Below the pieces are notes generated by a model. The model did not search any database. It saw only the letters and a program-made list of their open reading frames with translations, and was not told where the DNA came from. Below, in pieces: positions 21,643 to 32,766 of a stretch of 64,000 nucleotides of DNA. The translations under genes were made by a program, and so were the position numbers. The DNA is from Pestalotiopsis fici W106-1 (lineage: Eukaryota; Ascomycota; Sordariomycetes; Amphisphaeriales; Sporocadaceae). Location of the stretch: the NCBI RefSeq assembly GCF_000516985.1, contig NW_006917092.1, positions 6,327,888 to 6,391,887 on the forward strand, given 5' to 3'. Position 1 is the stretch's first letter, and each line of letters opens with the position of its first letter.

Positions 21643-22715
21643 GGTACCGAGTGAGCAATGTGTTCAAATGTTGGTATCACAAGAGTCTCCGATGCCAATG
21701 AATTTGGTATGATTTTTCAAGCGCTGAAATGCATCAAGCATGTCGCCGACCTCTGTCGTCCTTATATTCGTCTTGTAACCGAGTATACTGCAAGCTCCCG
21801 TGGCTTAATTGGTGGAACTAGAGCCAACTAAGCCGTCGCATATTGGACATATTTTTCCATAATGCTCATCTGAGAAGACTTGGCCTTTGATGAGTAAAAG
21901 CCCATTGCCTATTGTGCCTCTCTGGCAACCTGTCAGCTGCAGCCTTTCTCATTGAGCTCTCTGTAACCACTTCAACCCCCGCGGGTAAATTCTCCTCGCG
22001 CAGTCGCGTTTTGCACTGTGAACATGCTACAGTTGAGAGCTGCCAAGATTTACCCCGACCGGCTGGCTAGCAGATAGCGTACCCAGCCCCGCGTCATTTG
22101 CAAGACTGCACGAGAATTGTTTTAAGCTCAAGCTGCCCGAGTCGCTTCACTAATTTCAATGGGGAAACTGCTCAATTATATCTCGACATTCATTGCTGAA
22201 TGATAAGGGGTAGGTAGTAAGGGGTAAAACTTGCCTATCCGGGCTGCTTACACTTCTGTCTTGCAAAAGAACGTGCCAACGATGTTCGACACGTCAATGA
22301 CCGTGCATAATATGGATACTATAATTGGTCCAACGCTTTAACCATTCCGATGTTCTGGACTGGAAATCCTACAGCCTGCAGATCCGAATCCACTGCACCA
22401 AGGCCGGCACGCAATCGGTGCAGACCGGCCCATGCAACCTTATCTGTGTGTCCGGCTTCGGTAGTGATTCGGCGGACCAACCTACCGAGCCCCCAGTATG
22501 GGAAAAGAAGAGTTTTCGAATGGCGGTATGTCTTGGTAGGGCTAAAAGGCACGATGGTAAACACTGGTAGTTGCATTCATCCAGAATTTGCACAGTCTCT
22601 TATCCCTTGAAATTTGTCTGCTTTTGCACCAATCCAATATCCAGGGCAGTCCCGGCAGACTCGCAAACATTAGATCTTTATTCTTCAAAACTTCACAAAT
22701 CGACGAGAAAAAAAA
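21643..22715. other. Intergenic, 1.07 kb, divergent promoter of GH43 and sugar transporter
   Basis: Lies between two divergent genes. Short open frames around 22319-22610 on both strands have no recognisable content. Nothing else is seen. Confidence 0.45.
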
Positions 22716-24770
22716 ATGACAGTCATTACCACAAGCGACCGCGTAAGCGGTGGCTGGCTTATTGCGCTGGTAACATTAGTCGACGCCAGTTAGTATTGTG
22801 CTTAGCAAGCATGTGTTGAGGCTTGTAATAACCAGCGACAGTGTCTGCGATGTGGTTCGGCTATTGCCAGGTAGCGTATTCCACCTACTGACGATTATGG
22901 AAAATCAGTACTGAATTTCCACACCAGGGTGTCTTTGCTGGTGTCCTTGTATCGGACGACTTCCTAAAGCTATTTCCACAGACTAGTAATGCCAACATAT
23001 CAGGAATAGTTACAAGCTGTTTTCTCGTAAGTGACTATACGCGGGTCTTCACTGCATATTATTCACAGCTACTGCCTGCTGACTACTACCAAAAGCTTGG
23101 AGCGTTTTTCGGGGCCATCCTCGCATTTGTGCTGGGTGATAAGCTCGGTCGGAAGAAAACGATTATGCTTGGCCACACGCTCAATTTCACTGGCGCATTG
23201 CTGCAATGTCTCTCCTGGTCCTTGCCGCAGATGATTATCGGTCGACTTGTCAATGGCTTTGGCATGGGCATGACTAGCACCATGTCGCCTGTATATCTAG
23301 CCGAGTGCGCGCGATCACATATGCGCGGCCGCCTTCTTGTCATTGGCGCCAGCTCCAACGTGACCAGTTTTTGCATTGCCAATTGGATCTCTTACGGTCT
23401 TTACTATCAGTCCGGGCCACTACAATGGCGCTTTCCACTGGGTTTCCAATTGATATTCGCATTCATTTTGGTGCCGATTCTCTTCTTCACTCCAGAGAGC
23501 CCGAGGTGGTTACTCCTTGTCGGCATGGATGATGACGCCCTTCAGGTGATTGCTAGACTGGCAAATGTAGCAAGCAACGATGCGACAGCAACCGCAGAAT
23601 ATCGGAGCATCAAAGAAGCCATTCGACTGGAGCGTGAGAGCCGGGTGCCCATCATGGATGTTTTATGCCACCGCGATAAGACTCAGAATTTCAGAAGACT
23701 CATCCTCAGTTGTGGTGCTCAATTCATGCAGCAGTTCTCGGGTATCAATGCTTTAGGTAAGTTTGAGCATAACACACGACCGTTCATATTCGCGAGTACA
23801 AATATGCTAAAGATTGTGCTAGGCTTCTATCTTCCGACTTTACTGCAGCAGAATATTGGATTTGATAACAGAATGAGTCGTCTGCTCACGGCCATCATCG
23901 GCACCATATACTTTCTGTCTGCATTCGGTAGCATTGCAGTCATTGACCATATTGGGCGGCGCAGGCAAGTATCCTGAGCAAGGCTGCTCTTTGTTCCTCA
24001 TTCTGATACTAAAACCTTGTACAGACTAATGTTGATCGGTTCCGTTCTAACCGCCATCTGTCACCTCGTCGCATCGCTCTGTCTGAGGGCTGGCACTATG
24101 TATGAATCGAAAACGAAAATTGTACGTTACAAAACACTGTTGCAGCTTTAACTGCAGATGAGAACTGACTGTACTTCCTATCTAGATGGGCAATGTCGCC
24201 GTCGCCATGTTCGTCCTCTATCATGTCTTCTTTGCCCCTACTTGGGGAGGTGTACCCTGGGTTTATGGTGAGCACTCACATTATGAGATACCGCTTAGTT
24301 TTCAACAATGTCGCTGGAGAAATAACAGCTAATATGTCGACCTCAAAGCTGCTGAAGTCAATTCTCTCGGCTGGAGAACTCGAGGCGCCGCTGCCGCAAC
24401 TGCCACCAACTGGATCATGGCATTCGTTGTGGTACAAATCACTAAAATTGGACTCGATAATTTGGGATGGGCATTTTACTTGAGTGAGTATGGCCCTCAT
24501 TGCTGGAACATCCAACGTTTTTCTTGCTAATCAATTCCAGTATTCGCTGTATCGACTTTCAGCTACGTCCCGGTCGTATTCTGCTTTTATCCCGAGACAA
24601 GTTCAAGAAGCCTTGAAGATATGAATGATTTGTTTATTAGAAACCCCAGCGTGTTTGTGTGCGGCAAAAAGGAAATGACGCAGTGTGCAAGACCTATGGC
24701 CTTGATTGAGGCGGAACAATCGCGCATTGCCAGGGCCGAAGATGCCCAAATGCGTCAGACACTGGGATAA
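22716..24770 (+). CDS. MFS sugar transporter (sugar porter family), nine exons
   Basis: Plasma-membrane hexose or oligosaccharide importer of about 517 aa. Exons: 22716-22788, 22836-22870, 22928-23026, 23096-23756, 23823-23964, 24025-24121, 24186-24267, 24349-24483, 24541-24770; all phases close. Joining the first two exons rebuilds membrane segment 1 with FGYCQGVFAG, where most relatives have FGYDQG. Signature motifs follow: GDKLGRKK, PESPRWLL, QQFSGINAL, IDHIGRRR, WGGVPWVY and the terminal PETSSRSLEDM. The intron at 23965-24024 is GC-AG (AG/GCAAGT). The intron at 23757-23822 is 66 nt and stop-free. Exon 4 could instead start at 23069, adding nine residues; the choice of 23096 restores the family motif FLLGAFFGA. 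It lies next to pectin lyase and GH43 genes, so uptake of released sugars is likely. Confidence 0.87.
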
Positions 24771-25120
24771 TCAGGAATCGCTTTGCCAGGCAATACCTCC
24801 TAGAACTTTATCCTAGATTTACTTAGACCGATATACTTTTAGAATGGGACACGCAATGATGGGGATATATGTGTAGAATTATGACTCAATTGATATAGAT
24901 TAATGTTTTTGTTCCTGATTTGCCTGTTTCTCAGCTTGGTGCCTGGAGTGGCTGGCGAGGAGGCGCAGCTGTCCTGAAGCGCCAACCCCCGCATTGTGCA
25001 AGTTAGGTATTTACGCAATGCCTTGGCATTGGGTCGTTTGTTGTTGATTTTCGAGCATCAATTGTAAGCGACATCTTACTTTGTCAGACATTAACTTGCT
25101 GCGGTTATGGTTGCGCTACC
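24771..25120. other. Intergenic, 350 bp, no feature seen
   Basis: 3' flank of the sugar transporter and promoter of the HET gene. No motif stands out. Confidence 0.45.
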
Positions 25121-27346
25121 ATGGAGTTCGCCGGTAGCTGCCAGAATCCTACGAGTGAAGCGAGAGGAGCCGGCACATATATCTACACACCTCTAGAAGA
25201 AGAGCGTTCAATTCGCCTCATTCGCCTACATCCAGCTACTGACCCGGATACACCGCTGAGGTGCACAATCACTACTCGGCCTTTGGCTAACGGAGTATCA
25301 TTCGAGGCACTGTCGTACCAATGGGGCGATCCCGATAGAACACATACCCTGTTTTGTGATAATGTTCCTCTCGGCATCACAACGAGTCTCTACAAAGCCC
25401 TAATCAACCTCCGGCCAAAGGATACATATGCTCTCTTTTGGGCCGATGCGGTATGCATCAATCAGGACGACTTGACCGAGAAAGCTATCCAAGTGACGTT
25501 CATGGCAGAAATTTACAAAGCCGCCCAGAGAACCGTGGTTTACCTTGGGGATCAATCCGACGACACTGCACTGGCCATCAAGTCGCTAAAGCAAATTGCC
25601 ACAATCTGCATGGAGGCGTCAGGCGAGCGGTTTGATCACATCAACAGGGTGGTGGATGAAGAAACGCAGACTTTCCTTGACAGGGTAGATCATGCTCGGA
25701 TGAATACGCTGTACACATCAGATGAGCGCATACTGGCAGCTTTTCGCACATTCTTTGGCCACGGATGGTGGAATAGAATATGGGCAGGTACCATCTTGCT
25801 GAATCACACACATTCTGGCTGATCCAATCGTCAGGTGATACAAGAGGTCTGCCTCGGCAACGATCCACTGGTATGTGCGCCCAAGAGCCTATGTCGGCAG
25901 CAAAAGTGATGTTGCACTAAAACCTTCGTAGGTCATATGTGGTCAACATACTATTCCCTGGGGGGCAGTAGTACTCGCGTCAACATGGATGGCCCGAAAA
26001 GCACCAAGCTTAATGCTTTGGGAGCACCAGGAAGTTCCCCTACGTATGGGGTTTCCCTGTGTGATGCATCTTAATATACTCAAGAGTGATGCAATGGACC
26101 CCTCGAGTCTGTTTCGAACAGCAGCACTGTTCCAAGCAACAGATCCCCGCGACAAGGTTTACGCACTTGTGGCTTTCGAATCACTCAATTTTCACCGCTT
26201 TTGGAGGATCAGGGTGGATTACAAATTAACTACGGCCCAGGTTTATTGTCAAGCCACCGCGGGATGCATACTACAATCAAAAGGACTGAACATTTTGTAT
26301 CACATCCATCATGGAGATACCAACTTGGACGAACCCTTCAGCACACCAGGACGTTCACTCATCGAGGGTGAATTTGCGACGTGGGTTCCCCAGTTGAAGG
26401 GAGTTCACTACAGCAACGCCTTTGCTTGGGAAGAGCGCTGGACTGCCCATGGAGAATTGGTTACTGCCTTTGAGGAGGACGATGCAGAGTATCAAAAATT
26501 TCATGTTAGGGGCGTAGAGCCAAGCCGGCATGGCAATCACGAGCACGTTCCCCTGCATTATCACACGAGCCAAGTTGTCTCCGCGATACAATGTCCTCGT
26601 GACTCGAGTATTAAGACTTTGAAGGTGAGGGGCATTCAAGTCGATGTTGCAATATCTGGAAGCATGCCATTGAATCCTGCCTGGTAAGAATTATCGTAAA
26701 TGATACATAAAAAGTCATCGGTTACCCCAACCATACCTGTTATGATTTACACACTACTGGGCTGACGCGAATCGTTAGGTGGGATCCCAAGCATAAGAAC
26801 TTTACGCCAGTTCTGCTTTCACTTCTCAACGATATGCAAGTCTCTAGACAGCCAGACTTGGAGAGCCAGACCACTATGGAAAGGGCGCAAGGCATCCTGT
26901 CATCAATACTGCAAGCAACGATCGAGGATGATGATACATCACGAAATCAATTAAGGTTGTATTGGAGCTACGTGGTGAACGTGGTGAAGACAATGAGGGG
27001 CAAGACATTACCTCCAGACTTTTACAACACCTTTCCAGGTCTTACAAGCCTAACCGAGGAACAAATGCGCCAGGGGGAGGAGTGGGTGGCCCGCGTGCAA
27101 CAATATACATGTTACAGAAGAGTCTTCCGTACGTGCAGGGGAATTTGGGGCAATGGGCCCTCGTCGATGAGGGCCAATGATATTGTCGTTGTTGTCTATG
27201 GTATCATTGTGCCTCTTGTGCTTCGGCCCAGTGGTGATAAGTGGCAGCTAGTCGGCACATGCTATCTACATGGTTATATGCACGGACTAGCTGTAGAAGA
27301 GTTCAAGATGGGAAAGCTCGAGATGCAAGTATTTGAAATAGAGTAG
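25121..27346 (+). CDS. HET-domain protein, four exons
   Basis: Putative heterokaryon-incompatibility-type protein of 672 aa. Exons 25121-25783, 25835-25870, 25932-26683 and 26779-27346 close in phase. The HET domain opens with FEALSYQWGD (about 61-70) and continues with LFWADAVCINQDD and VVYLGD. The domain's conserved RIWVIQEVCL is rebuilt only if the first intron uses a GC donor (TGG/GCAGGT) at 25784; the nearest GT donor, 4 nt downstream, shifts the frame. The rest includes ATDPRDKVYALVAF, the usual second landmark of these proteins, and a less conserved C-terminal half with no clear extra domain. The C-terminal segment after 26779 contains a Gly/Asn-rich patch near the usual end of HET proteins. 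It is tail to tail with another HET gene 242 bp away. Role in non-self recognition is inferred from the family. Confidence 0.85.
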
Positions 27347-27588
27347 GTAGATATCTAATACACGAGCACTTGTTGAGTTCAGTGGCCAACGCTGATGATG
27401 TGTCTGCGGCTTCTCGATTTTGTTAAAGCCCTATAAGTTATCGTATCTAAAGGGCATATATCCTTTCCCAACCCCTATCTCACGACCACAAAGCTGTCAG
27501 TGCATTCACGTGGCTGCTTCTAAAGGTTGAACAAATGTTGGGACTGCTAGATTCTTGAGAAGGTATGGATAAATCCAAGCTTTTATAC

Positions 27589-29526
27589 TCATCTCAGAAT
27601 AATATGTTCGGTCTTCTCAGCGAATACCGTTTTGGCATGATCTTCTACCCACTGGGTCCCTATACTAGCTTTTCCTTGTACCGAGAAAACCCGAACAGCT
27701 TCCCGATCTTGACCAGGCGACACTCCCGGTATATTCACCATCCTCTCGCCATGATCAGTTTCATCAAGTATCCCGATCATTCTCAAGATGAACGGCCTGT
27801 TCCACTTTTGGCCAGAGAACAACATATCTCCAATCTTAGCATCTAAATTTCCGGCAATCAATCCCATGCATCCACTGTCGGTAAGAAAAAATCTTCTTCC
27901 ATCACAGGCATTCAGAAGTTCTTTAGCGCGGATAGTGTTGCTATCATAGGGCCATTCAAACATTGCTTCACGAAAAGAGAGCAAAGAAACTTCTCGATCT
28001 GGATTGTCGGGTGAAGACTGGGCATACCGGCCAGCCATTTCGATAATCAGCGGCACTACTCTCCTCACCCAGGTTTCTTCCAGACACAAAGCGCCCCAGA
28101 AGTTTTTTGCTCGCTCGGAAACTGGACTCTGCCGAGCGAGCCTGAGAGCCTCCTCGGGATGCTCGCGATCCTTGGCCAAATCCCACCATTGAAACAATGG
28201 GAAGAAATTTTTGTCGAGATCGCAGACGGGCCCAAGATGAAGAATAGTGCCTATGAAAAAGGCCTCAAGATGGAGTTGACATGAGGGGCGTCCTTCCGGC
28301 AGGCTGTAGTCTGTTATCCACCAGGAGTCTTGCGATGTCTTCCGCAATTCATACAATGGGTAGTCATCCTGCCTATCAATGATGCTTCGGTATCTGTCCT
28401 TCCCATGGGGCCAATCTACGCTCCAGTCTGGCACCCACGATGGCAGCCCGGGAACGTGACAGGGGGTGATCACCTCGCGGAGAACAATGCCAGCTCCTAG
28501 TTCTTGCATCAGGTCTTTGGCGATTTGGGTGAAAACTTCAGCAGCTGTGGCATTATAATCCGGCCGAACTATTAGTACTTGTCTTATCACATCCGCGTTT
28601 ACGTGCTTTATACTCTCGTCGCTGGGGTCTTGGAGCCGTCTATTCAATGCAGAAAGGACTCTCTGATGTTGTCTTTTAAGCAAAGGCAGGATTGCGTAAA
28701 TCTTATCCCGCGGGTCTGTTGCCTTGCAATGCCTTGAAGAACGAAGCATATTCAATAACTGTCGGGCTTGAGGAATGAATCCGTATGTAGCGTAACGAAA
28801 TGATTCTTTCCTGTCAGAGAATCCCAACGAGTATGGTATCTTGACAAACGTTCCAGCATCGACGATGGTCCGTCGGATTTGTTGAAATGTGCTCCACGCT
28901 ACGGCTCGGTCGCCACAGAGGACTATGCAGTCGCTGGCGAAGCTTATCTCCTGGAGTACCCATACGCGATGGAACCAAGGACGCCCCAAAAGAGCCGCAA
29001 GGGCTTCTTTGGGCGGTGCCGGTGGCTCATGAGCGCCGGGCTCACCATAATCTGGAGCTTCAGCCGATTGTACAATCCAGTCCATGACCAGATCACTACC
29101 ATCTGTATGTTCGCCCAGATAAACCACTACGCGGGAAGCCCTTGCATATATTTTGCTCATCATCTGGACCTGGTGGTTCCGTTCCTTGACGGAGCCCTGG
29201 TTGATGCAAATAGCATCAATCCATAGCAGGCGTTCTCGATCGGAGTAGCGCAAACCTTTGAGAGCAGCTTGACAATTGGTCGTCGCAGGCACTGGTTGGT
29301 AATGTGCTTCATCACCATCATGGCTGACGAGTATGTCGGCCGTAAGAGAGAGGTCACCCCAGGCATAAGATACCGCCTCGTAGTTAGGATGATCGCTGAG
29401 GAGGCAATCCAGAAGGCGGACCTTGACCGGATCTCGTCCCTGACCTGGCTCCAACGCAAGAACACGGAAGGAGTCTTCTAATTTAAGCGGGTTGCCAGGG
29501 TAATTAAATGATTGGTGATTCTCCAT
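27589..29526 (-). CDS. HET-domain protein, single exon
   Basis: Putative heterokaryon-incompatibility-type protein of 645 aa, intronless. HET landmarks: YEAVSYAWGD at 49-58, LLWIDAICINQGS near 99-111, VVVYLGEHTDGSDLV, PWFHRVWVLQEISFA near 184-198 and KATDPRDKIYAILPL. The C-terminal half is all soluble, with no ankyrin, WD or NACHT-like partner domain visible. It differs from its tail-to-tail neighbour in length and intron content, so the pair is not a recent duplicate. The ATG at 29526 begins 23 codons before the conserved strand VLALEP. Function is inferred from family; known members trigger cell death on non-self fusion. Confidence 0.88.
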   Translation of the reverse strand: MENHQSFNYPGNPLKLEDSFRVLALEPGQGRDPVKVRLLDCLLSDHPNYEAVSYAWGDLSLTADILVSHDGDEAHYQPVPATTNCQAALKGLRYSDRERLLWIDAICINQGSVKERNHQVQMMSKIYARASRVVVYLGEHTDGSDLVMDWIVQSAEAPDYGEPGAHEPPAPPKEALAALLGRPWFHRVWVLQEISFASDCIVLCGDRAVAWSTFQQIRRTIVDAGTFVKIPYSLGFSDRKESFRYATYGFIPQARQLLNMLRSSRHCKATDPRDKIYAILPLLKRQHQRVLSALNRRLQDPSDESIKHVNADVIRQVLIVRPDYNATAAEVFTQIAKDLMQELGAGIVLREVITPCHVPGLPSWVPDWSVDWPHGKDRYRSIIDRQDDYPLYELRKTSQDSWWITDYSLPEGRPSCQLHLEAFFIGTILHLGPVCDLDKNFFPLFQWWDLAKDREHPEEALRLARQSPVSERAKNFWGALCLEETWVRRVVPLIIEMAGRYAQSSPDNPDREVSLLSFREAMFEWPYDSNTIRAKELLNACDGRRFFLTDSGCMGLIAGNLDAKIGDMLFSGQKWNRPFILRMIGILDETDHGERMVNIPGVSPGQDREAVRVFSVQGKASIGTQWVEDHAKTVFAEKTEHIILR

Positions 29527-31193
29527 TGCACCGTTGTACGAAACGGCAATTTTTAGAGGTAGGATCTCTCCTGCTTACCCGAATCTCGTGTCGGGATTGA
29601 TGAGCAAATAGATTTCCAGCGGCTGCCCATATGGGAGTCCTGAAAGCTGTAAGAAACTCTGTGCCATGATTGCAGGAAACCCCTTCTGCCTGAACGGTAG
29701 CCAGAGCGGGGCTTGTGCTCAGAAGTCCAGGGGTACGGAACAGCAAGACTGCCCCTGCAACGCTGCTTGCCTCTGTGGGCTGAAGCTTTGCAAAACCCAT
29801 ACCTGATGCTTGAATGTCATGTTGAACTCCTATGTAGACATCATCTACCCGCGTGTCCTCGTTCTCCGAATCATGGGCGGGAAATAGGAAATAGACAATA
29901 GCATAAACAAAACTAAGCGTTTACTGGGGCCGTGATGAAGAACCATCTTTTCCCGCAATCACTTCACTCAACAAGACCATTAATTAGCACCTCTCTAGAG
30001 CAAGCCGCCATCGACGTGGTTCGTAGTTAATGCTACAAAATAACTTTGCCGGCAACTCCAGACAACGGATGATGCCGAGGCAATCCCTCATCCCGCCTTG
30101 CATTTATTATCCCCGGCCGGAAGCTGAGAATAGGCACATTTTTAGTCTCCGAGACGGCATGGATGGGAATGCAATGCCAACTGTAAAGAGGCCGGATTTA
30201 GACTGTCAGATTCGAAAGTTTGTAGCATAAAAAGTCCAGACTAATGTGGTGACAGGGACACCCTGGCCAAGATGACGATCCTCCAGTTTGGTCGTCCTAC
30301 ACTTGGGTGTTCGAGTCGAGTTCGAGTCGAGTCCCATGCAATTTCATCATGCATCCCATTCATCCGGTTCGCGCGCACACATTGGCTGGGCCGCATTTTT
30401 GGTGAGTTGAAATAACCACTACTGAACGCTTGTGACGTCACACCTTCTCCAACACGCCATCCCCCGATTCCTTCCCATTCTCGTCGCTCGTCTGGTCTAC
30501 ACACCGTCTCACGAATGATGTCGCGAACAGCGGCAATTAAACCTCATTCCACGATAATGTGTTTAAAAGATGGGTCGGAACTAGTCGCAATTGGACACAG
30601 ATTCGTGTGAATCCCCAAGACTGGTCCAGAACCACAACGACTTCGCGCGAAAAGACTTGCGGTCAATTTGACCGAGACTATCATTGTGCAGTCTAAACGG
30701 ATTCTCGTTAATCTCTCCAATCTCCCCGCTCTGTCCATCTGTCTGTTGGCTGTTGCCCTTGATTGTTATCAGCAGGAACCATGAGGTTTGTTTGCGGCTC
30801 GTGATCCTTCGTCCTTCCCATTTCAAAACCAGAGAGCAAAGCCTCGCTCGATACTCTGTACATGTCTGGTTCCTGTTCCTGAATACCAAGATCAGAATCC
30901 TTTCTGGCGTTCTCTGCCACTTTCTTCTCTCTGCATCCTTAGATACCTCGAGGCTTATTATCATCCTCGGTGTTACAAATCTTATTCTCGTTTCACCATT
31001 TAGCCTTTCCATTTTTCCTTTGCGAAACTTCCTTCGACTCTATCCTAAACCTCTTTCGTCCTCCTCTCGTCTCTTCTTTTACTGCCTGTCCTGCTCGTGC
31101 GGCATAGTGCCATCCGATCGTGACCATACCTGTTGTGCTCTACGCAGACTCTAAGCCTCTTCTAGCGGCAAGGCTAGAAACCACATCGCCAAG
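29527..31193. other. Intergenic, 1.67 kb, promoter region with small tandem repeat
   Basis: No gene is supported. An exact 11-bp tandem duplication (TTCGAGTCGAG) lies at 30310-30331. From about 30800 to 31190 the DNA is CT-rich on the + strand, typical of a long 5' leader of a well-expressed gene, in this case the one starting at 31194. This stretch marks the change from accessory to conserved gene content. Confidence 0.5.
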
Positions 31194-32462
31194 ATGAACT
31201 ACGCCAATATGATTGAGGAGAAAAACCTCAAGGTGAGCATATCCAACACATGCACAGCCAAACGCTCCTCCCACGGTCTAGGCTGACACTGTGCTCTCCC
31301 ATGACAGAAAACCTTCATCATTGCGACCCTCTGTTCTACACTTGTTGGCACTTTCACATCCTCCATCGGCCTCTGGGATAGAGTAAAAGACCGAAGGCAG
31401 CAGAAGCAACGCGACACAAAGCAGGACGACAAGATCGCCAAGCTTCAGTCCCAGATTGATGATGCCGAAAAGCGCAACAAAGAAAAGGAGGAACGGATCG
31501 AACGGTTAAGTAATCGCGGCGGCGACCGGGATCGGGACGACCTTGGCTGGGCACTCGAGCGGTCGGGTGCTGCTATCAACAGGGAGTTTGACGAAGGATA
31601 TGCGCGGCTGGGGAGGAGATTCGCCATTGGTGATACGGTGACGGAGAACAGATTGCAGGCCCAGGTGATTGCCCTGCAACAAACGGTCATCAACGTCTTA
31701 CAGGATGCGCTCTACAGCGGACGGCAGCTGGATCAATATGACATGTCGAAACTGATGGCGGCTTCGGAGGCCGCCAAGAATGGCTCACTGGATGCTTTGA
31801 GGCAACAAAAGCAAAGACAATTACTGGCGATCGAGGGGCCGCCACAACCGCAGCTATACCCACCACCAAAAAGATCCTCGACCATCATCGAGACGGATCC
31901 GCTGTACTGCCGGTATGCGCTGGACCTACAATACGTGCGGAACAAGCCGCTCGCCACCAATTTCGCACCCGGAGGAAGCTGCCGGTGCCCAGAGTGTGGA
32001 GTGCGGCTGGACGTCGAGTCGGACGATTTCTGGGAGATTGACAAGCGCAACGTGGTGACGACGGAGGGCGGCGACAGGTACCGGGAGCGGCGCGAGGTGA
32101 TTGAGGAGCGCGAGTTCCATCTCGGCCAGCGTTTCATTGTCAAGTGCCACACGCCCGACGGCGAGTTTGCCTGCGTCCTCTGCTCGCGCCATCGCGACCG
32201 CGACGCCATTTGTCCTACCGTCAAGTCGCTCGTAAACCATGTCGGCCGGTTCCATACCGTCGAGGAGCTAGAGCGCGAGGTTGACTTTGCCCAGCACTCG
32301 CGCACCTTGCCCATGCCCAAGGCTCTACCGGCGGCGCCACCTGCTCCCGCCTCACCTGTCCTTAAAGAGAGACGCACTATTGAGTATGCCCCTGCCGTCC
32401 GCACGCGGGATGACTTCGAGTACGATCGGCAGAGCAATGGCCGTGCTTCTGTATACTCGTAA
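31194..32462 (+). CDS. Conserved-looking protein with membrane segment, coiled coil and Cys/His-rich domain
   Basis: I do not recognise a named family. Exons 31194-31232 and 31308-32462 give 397 aa. A likely transmembrane helix (TFIIATLCSTLVGTFTSSIG, residues 14-33) is followed by a strongly charged coiled coil (about 36-75, rich in Lys, Arg, Glu, Gln). The centre is polar. Residues about 225-320 hold cysteines in pairs (CRCPECGVRL; CVLCSRHRDRDAICPT) plus NHVGRFH, which could bind zinc like a degenerate C2H2 or treble-clef domain. The tail is proline/alanine rich. A membrane-tethered adaptor is a reasonable guess. The start is fixed by a good intron right after the 13th codon. A long CT-rich leader precedes it. 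Confidence 0.78.
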
Positions 32463-32766
32463 GACCTTGCTCATCATCTACTCGTGGGTCCAAGCGTGGT
32501 TCTTGAGGTTTGGAGATTCATTTGAATGAGCAATTCATCAATCTTGCGGATCAGAGGCATATTCCAGGACTTACGACGTTCATGACATAGATGGTTAGGT
32601 ATATAAAACTCAAATCAAATAAATGTATAAGCACTTGTATCGTCCACCAAATGATGCGTAGTCGAGTACCATGGGGTAGGTCAATGTGAAAGACAATATT
32701 TGGTATCGCATCTGAGACATGTTGTATTTCAAAATAACGTGCGACTCATCTTCCAGTTTCTTAGCC
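32463..32766. other. Intergenic between convergent genes, 304 bp
   Basis: 3' flanks only. AT-rich, with AATAAATG near 32618 that could serve as a poly(A) signal for the upstream gene. Confidence 0.4.

Noticed and set aside
22850..22870. Sugar transporter starting at the ATG in MWFGYCQ (22850), as a 5'-truncated gene
   Set aside because: Splicing 22716-22788 to 22836-22870 restores a full membrane segment 1 in phase, so truncation is not needed.
1..30000. Classical secondary-metabolite gene cluster
   Set aside because: A regulator, two MFS transporters, a P450 and a methyltransferase are present, but no PKS, NRPS, terpene cyclase or other scaffold enzyme was found, and HET and cell-wall genes interrupt the order.
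31733..32437. 234-codon antisense frame opposite the coiled-coil protein
   Set aside because: Low-complexity Ser/Arg content and full overlap with a better sense model.
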